This document shows, piece by piece, positions 60,201-64,000 of a stretch of 64,000 nucleotides of DNA. The stretch comes from Clusia tigrina (lineage: Eukaryota; Arthropoda; Insecta; Diptera; Clusiidae): contig OV050030.1 of NCBI GenBank assembly GCA_920105625.2, forward strand, positions 252,619,889 through 252,683,888, read 5' to 3'. The first letter of the stretch is position 1; every line of letters starts with the position of its first letter. Position numbers and translations under genes: made by a program. Under the pieces are notes generated by a model that did not search any database, was not told the DNA's origin, and saw only the letters and a list, made by a program, of their open reading frames with translations.

Positions 60201-61952
60201 AGCTTACGCTCGAAGCTATGCTACCCTTGAGTCCCAAATCAAACACTGATAAAACTTCAAATTGCCCTAACTTCTATACGGTACGTCCTTCATTTATCAG
60301 AGTTTGTAACATACAAATTGTTGTAACTTTTTACTGGAGCGTCATAAAACCTTGAAATTTTGTAACAATAAAGTACTCGAGCCTCTTGACAATTTAAGCT
60401 ATCGCTCAAAACTATGCTACCCTTGAGGCCCAAATCAAACACTGATAAAACTTCAAATGGCCCTAACTTCTATGCGGTACGTCCTACACCTATCAAAGTT
60501 TGCAACATACAAATGCTTGTAACTTTTTACTGGAGCGTCATAAAACCTTGAAGTTTTTTAACAATAAAGTACTCGAGCTTCTTGTCAATTTAAGCTATGG
60601 CTCAAAGCTATGCTACCCTTGAGTCCCAAATCAAACACTGATAAAACTTCAAATGGCTCTAACTTCTATACGGTACATCCTACACCTATCAAAGTTTGCA
60701 ACATACAAATGCTTGTAACTTTTTACTGGAGCGTCATAAAACCTTGAAATTTTGTAACAATATAGTACTCGAGCCTCTTGTCAATTTAAGCTATCGCTCA
60801 AAGCTATGCTACCCTTGAGTCCCAAATCAAACACTGATAAAACTTCAAATGGCCCTAACTTTACTATGGTACGTCCTACACCTATCAAAGTTTGCAACAT
60901 ACAAATGCTTGTAACTTTTTACTGGAGCGTCATAGAACCTTTTAATTTTGTAACAATAAAGTACTCGAGCTTCTTGTCAATTTAAGCTATCGCTCAGAGC
61001 TATGCTACCCTTGAGTCCCAAATCAAACACTGATAAATCTTCAAATGGCTCTAACTTCTATACGGTACGTCCTACACCTATCAAAGTTTGCAACATACAA
61101 ATGCTTGTAACTTTTTACTGGAGCGTCATAAAACCTTGAAATTTTGTAACAATAGAGTACTCGAGCCTCTTGTCAATTTAAGCTATCGCTCAAAGCTATG
61201 CTACCCTTGAGTCCCAAATCAAACACTGATAAAACTTCAAATGGCCCTAACATCACTATGGTACGTCCTACACCTATCAACGTTTGCAACATACAAATGT
61301 TTGTAACTTTTTACTGGAGCGTCATAGAACCTTGAAATTTTGTAACAATAAAGAACTCGAGCCTCCTGTCAATTAAAGTTATCGCTCAAAGCTATGCTAC
61401 CCTTGAGTCCCAAATCAAACACTGATAAAACTTCAAATAGTCCTAACTTCTATACGGTACATCCTACACCTATCAAAGTTTGCAACAAACAAATGGTTGC
61501 AACTTTTTACTGGAGCGTCATAAAACCTTGAAATTTTGTAACAATAAAGTACTCGAGCCTCTTGTCAATTTAAGCTATCGCTCAAAGTTATGCTACCCTT
61601 GAGTCCCAAATCCAACACTGATAAATCTTCAAATGGCCCTAACTTCTATACGGTACGTCCTGCACCTATCAAAGTTTGCAACATACAAATGCTTGTAACT
61701 TTTTACTGGAGCGTCATAAAACCTTGAAATTTTGTAACAATAAAGTACTCGAGCCTCTTGTCAATTTAAGCTATCGTTCAAAGCTATGCTACCCTTGAGG
61801 CCCAAATCGAACACTGATAAAACTTCAAATGGCCCTAACTTCTATACGGTACGTCCTACACCTATCAAAGTTTGCAACATACAAATGCTTGTAACTTTTT
61901 ACTGGAGCGTCATAAAACCTTGAAGTTTTGTAACAATAAAGTACTTGAGCTT
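57249..61952 (+). repeat. HOR unit H, copy 1 (24 monomers, 4,704 bp)
   Basis: CTTGAGTCCC followed by GATAGAACTTC returns exactly 4,704 bp later (57277-base monomer against 61981), as do GAACAATAAAG after TTTTG (58011 and 62715) and ACATCACTATGG (59094 and 63798). 4,704 is 24 x 196 with no net indel. Inside it, 58800-59690 repeats at 60956-61846 (offset 2,156, 11 monomers), and the AAACTATG/GAGGCCC/TATGCGG stretch at 58441 repeats at 60401 (offset 1,960, 10 monomers). Its first part resembles 48.6-49.7 kb of unit G. Confidence 0.9.
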
Positions 61953-64000
61953 CTTGTCAATTTAAGCTATCGCTCGAAGCTATGCTACCCTTGAGTCCCA
62001 AATCAAACACTGATAGAACTTCAAATGGCCCTAACTTCTATACGGTACGTCCTACACCTATCAAAGTTTGCAACAAACAAATGGTTGTAACTTTTTACAG
62101 GAGCGTCATAAAACCTTGAACTTTTGTAACAATAAAGTACTCGAGCCTCTTGTCAATTTAAGCTATCGCTCAAAGTTATGCTACCCTTGAGTCCCAAATC
62201 AAACACTGATAAGTCTTCAAATGGCCCTAACTTCTATACGGTACGTCCTACACCTATCAAAGTTTGCAACATACAAATGCTTGTAACTTTTTACTGGAGC
62301 GTCATAAAACTTTGAAATTTTGTAACAATAAAGTACTCGAGCCTCTTGTCAATTTAAGCTATCGCTCAAAGCTATGCTACCCTTGAGGCCCAAATCAAAC
62401 ACTGACAAAACTTCAAATGGCCCTAACTTCTATACGGTACGTCCTACACCTATCAAAGTTTGCAACATACAAATGCTTGTAACTTTTTACTGGAGCGTCA
62501 TAAAACCTTGAAGTTTTGTAACAATAAAGTACTCGAGCTTCTTGTCAATTTAAGCTATCGCTCAAAGCTATGCTACCCTTGAGTCCCAAATCAAACACTG
62601 ATAAAACTTCAAATGGCTCTAACTTCTATACGGTACATCCTACACCTATCAAAGTTTGCAACATACAAATGCTTGTAACTTTTTACTGGAGCGTCATAAA
62701 ACCTTGAAATTTTGGAACAATAAAGTACTCGAGCCTCTTGTCAATTTAAGCTATCGCTCAAAGCTATGCTACCCTTGAGTCCCAAATCAAACACTGATAA
62801 AACTTCAAATGGCCCTAACTTCTCTACGGTACGTCCTACACCTATCAAAGTTTGCAACATACAAATGCTTGTAACTTTTTACTGGAGCGTCATAGAACCT
62901 TGAAATTTTGTAACAATAAAGAACTCGAGCCTCTTGTCAATTTAAGTTATCGCTCAAAGCTATGGTACCCTTGAGTCCCAAATCAAACATTGATAAAACT
63001 TCAAATGGCCCTTACTTCTATACGATAGGTCCTACACCTATCAAAGTTTGCAACATACAAATGCTTGTAACTTTTTTCTGGAGCATCATAAAACCTTGAA
63101 ATTTTGTAACAATAAAGTACTCGAGCCTCTTGTCAATTTAAGCTATCGCTCAAAACTATGCTACCCTTGAGGCCCAAATCAAACACTGATAAAACTTCAA
63201 ATGGCCCTAACTTCTATGCGGTACGTCCTACACCTATCAAAGTTTGCAACATACAAAGGCTTGTAACTTTTTACTGGAGCGTCATAAAACCTTGAAGTTT
63301 TGTAACAATAAAGTACTCGAGCTTCTTGTCAATTTAAGCTATCGCTCAAAGCTATGCTACCCTTGAGTCCCAAATCAAACACTGATAAAACTTCAAATGG
63401 CTCTAACTTCTATACGGTACATCCTACACCTATCAAAGTTTGCAACATACAAATGCTTGTAACTTTTTACTGGAGCGTCATAAAACCTTGAAATTTTGTA
63501 ACAATAAAGTACTCGAGCTTCTTGTCAATTTAAGCTATCGCTCAGAGCTATGCTACCCTTGAGTCCCAAATCAAACACTGATAAAACTTCAAATGGCTCT
63601 AACTTCTATACGGTACATCCTACACCTATCAAAGTTTGCAACATACAAATGCTTGTAACTTTTTACTGGAGCGTCATAAAACCTTGAAATTTTGTAACAA
63701 TAGAGTACTCGAGCCTCTTGTCAATTTAAGCTATCGCTCAAAGCTATGCTACCCTTGAGTCCCAAATCAAACACTGATAAAACTTCAAATGGCCCTAACA
63801 TCACTATGGTACGTCCTACACCTATCAAAGTTTGCAACATACAAATGTTTGTAACTTTTTACTGGAGCGTCATAGAACCTTGAAATTTTGTAACAATAAA
63901 GAACTCGAGCCTCCTGTCAATTAAAGTTATCGCTCAAAGCTATGCTACCCTTGAGTCCCAAATCAAACACTGATAAAACTTCAAATGGTCCTAACTTCTA
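61953..64000 (+). repeat. HOR unit H, copy 2, cut by the window end
   Basis: This repeats 57249-59296 with markers GATAAGTCTTC, GACAAAACTTC, TTTTGGAACAATAAAG, CTATGGTACCC, ACGATAGGTCC, TACAAAGGCTTG and ACATCACTATGG in the same order. Likeness runs to the last base of the window, so the satellite and this unit continue beyond it. Confidence 0.9.

Larger units (their letters stand above)
1..64000. repeat. 196-bp satellite DNA array (about 323 monomers)
   Basis: The same 196-bp sequence recurs head to tail from the first to the last base: the motif TTTTACTGGAGCGTCATA is at 1, 197 and 393 and keeps returning at 196-bp steps. The only interruption is 25303-25742. No inverted monomer was seen on reading through. 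Monomers differ by scattered substitutions and a few small indels. A consensus-like copy has 73 G+C in 196 positions (37%). Because 196 leaves a remainder of 1 on division by 3, a reading frame changes phase at each monomer, so no long coding frame can persist. I infer a eukaryotic heterochromatic satellite. The chromosomal position and any centromeric role cannot be decided from this window. I do not recognise the family by name. Confidence 0.97.

Noticed and set aside
1..64000. CRISPR-like array because of regular spacing
   Set aside because: The whole 196-bp period is conserved, with no alternation of short identical repeats and unique spacers, and no cas genes are present.
1..64000. rRNA, tRNA, histone or telomeric repeats hidden in the array
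   Set aside because: No conserved rRNA or tRNA core motif and no TTAGG- or TTAGGG-type run was seen on either strand.

Overview
The whole 64 kb window is one block of tandemly repeated satellite DNA with a 196-bp monomer. All copies I read run head to tail in the same orientation. Allowing for one foreign insert, there are about 323 monomers. No functional protein gene, rRNA, tRNA, CRISPR array, phage gene or operon is visible. The short open frames (61-83 codons) are readings of the satellite itself and I do not call any of them. The monomer is about 37% G+C by my count on a consensus-like copy, and it usually carries an AGTACTCGAG motif.

The organism is a eukaryote, and the array is probably constitutive heterochromatin (pericentromeric, centromeric or subtelomeric; the sequence cannot say which). 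The only non-satellite DNA is a 440-bp dead fragment of a Ty3/gypsy-type reverse transcriptase at 25303-25742. Its motifs (DAYPLPRM, LDLKNGYWQI, VSGRGLFQ, KYLGHVVS) resemble metazoan gypsy elements, arthropod ones in particular, so an arthropod host is my best but weak guess.

The array is not a homogeneous run of monomers. Diagnostic variants recur at multiples of 196 bp and define nested higher-order repeats (HORs). Layout: a 15-monomer unit of 2,936 bp, doubled (1-5793); a mixed block (5523-8305) with a second copy at 19411-21800; a 10-monomer unit of 1,941 bp, doubled (8530-12411); a 13-monomer and two 12-monomer units (12193-19444); a 2,936-bp unit with an incomplete second copy that carries the RT fragment (21840-25990); units of 18, 9, 19 and 20 monomers sharing one anchor (27491-40392); units of 18, 10 and 7 monomers (45686-52542); a block at 42.5-45.2 kb duplicated at 54.5-57.0 kb; and a 24-monomer unit of 4,704 bp whose second copy leaves the window (57249-64000). 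Unit sizes differ mostly by whole monomers, the pattern expected from in-register unequal exchange or replication slippage.

At the fine scale, the monomer contains two related blocks 56 bp apart, and 196 is 3.5 x 56, which suggests growth from a shorter ancestral repeat. The larger indels I found cluster in one roughly 40-bp segment of the monomer. All coordinates and identities come from reading by eye; HOR borders are good to about one monomer unless an exact offset is given.
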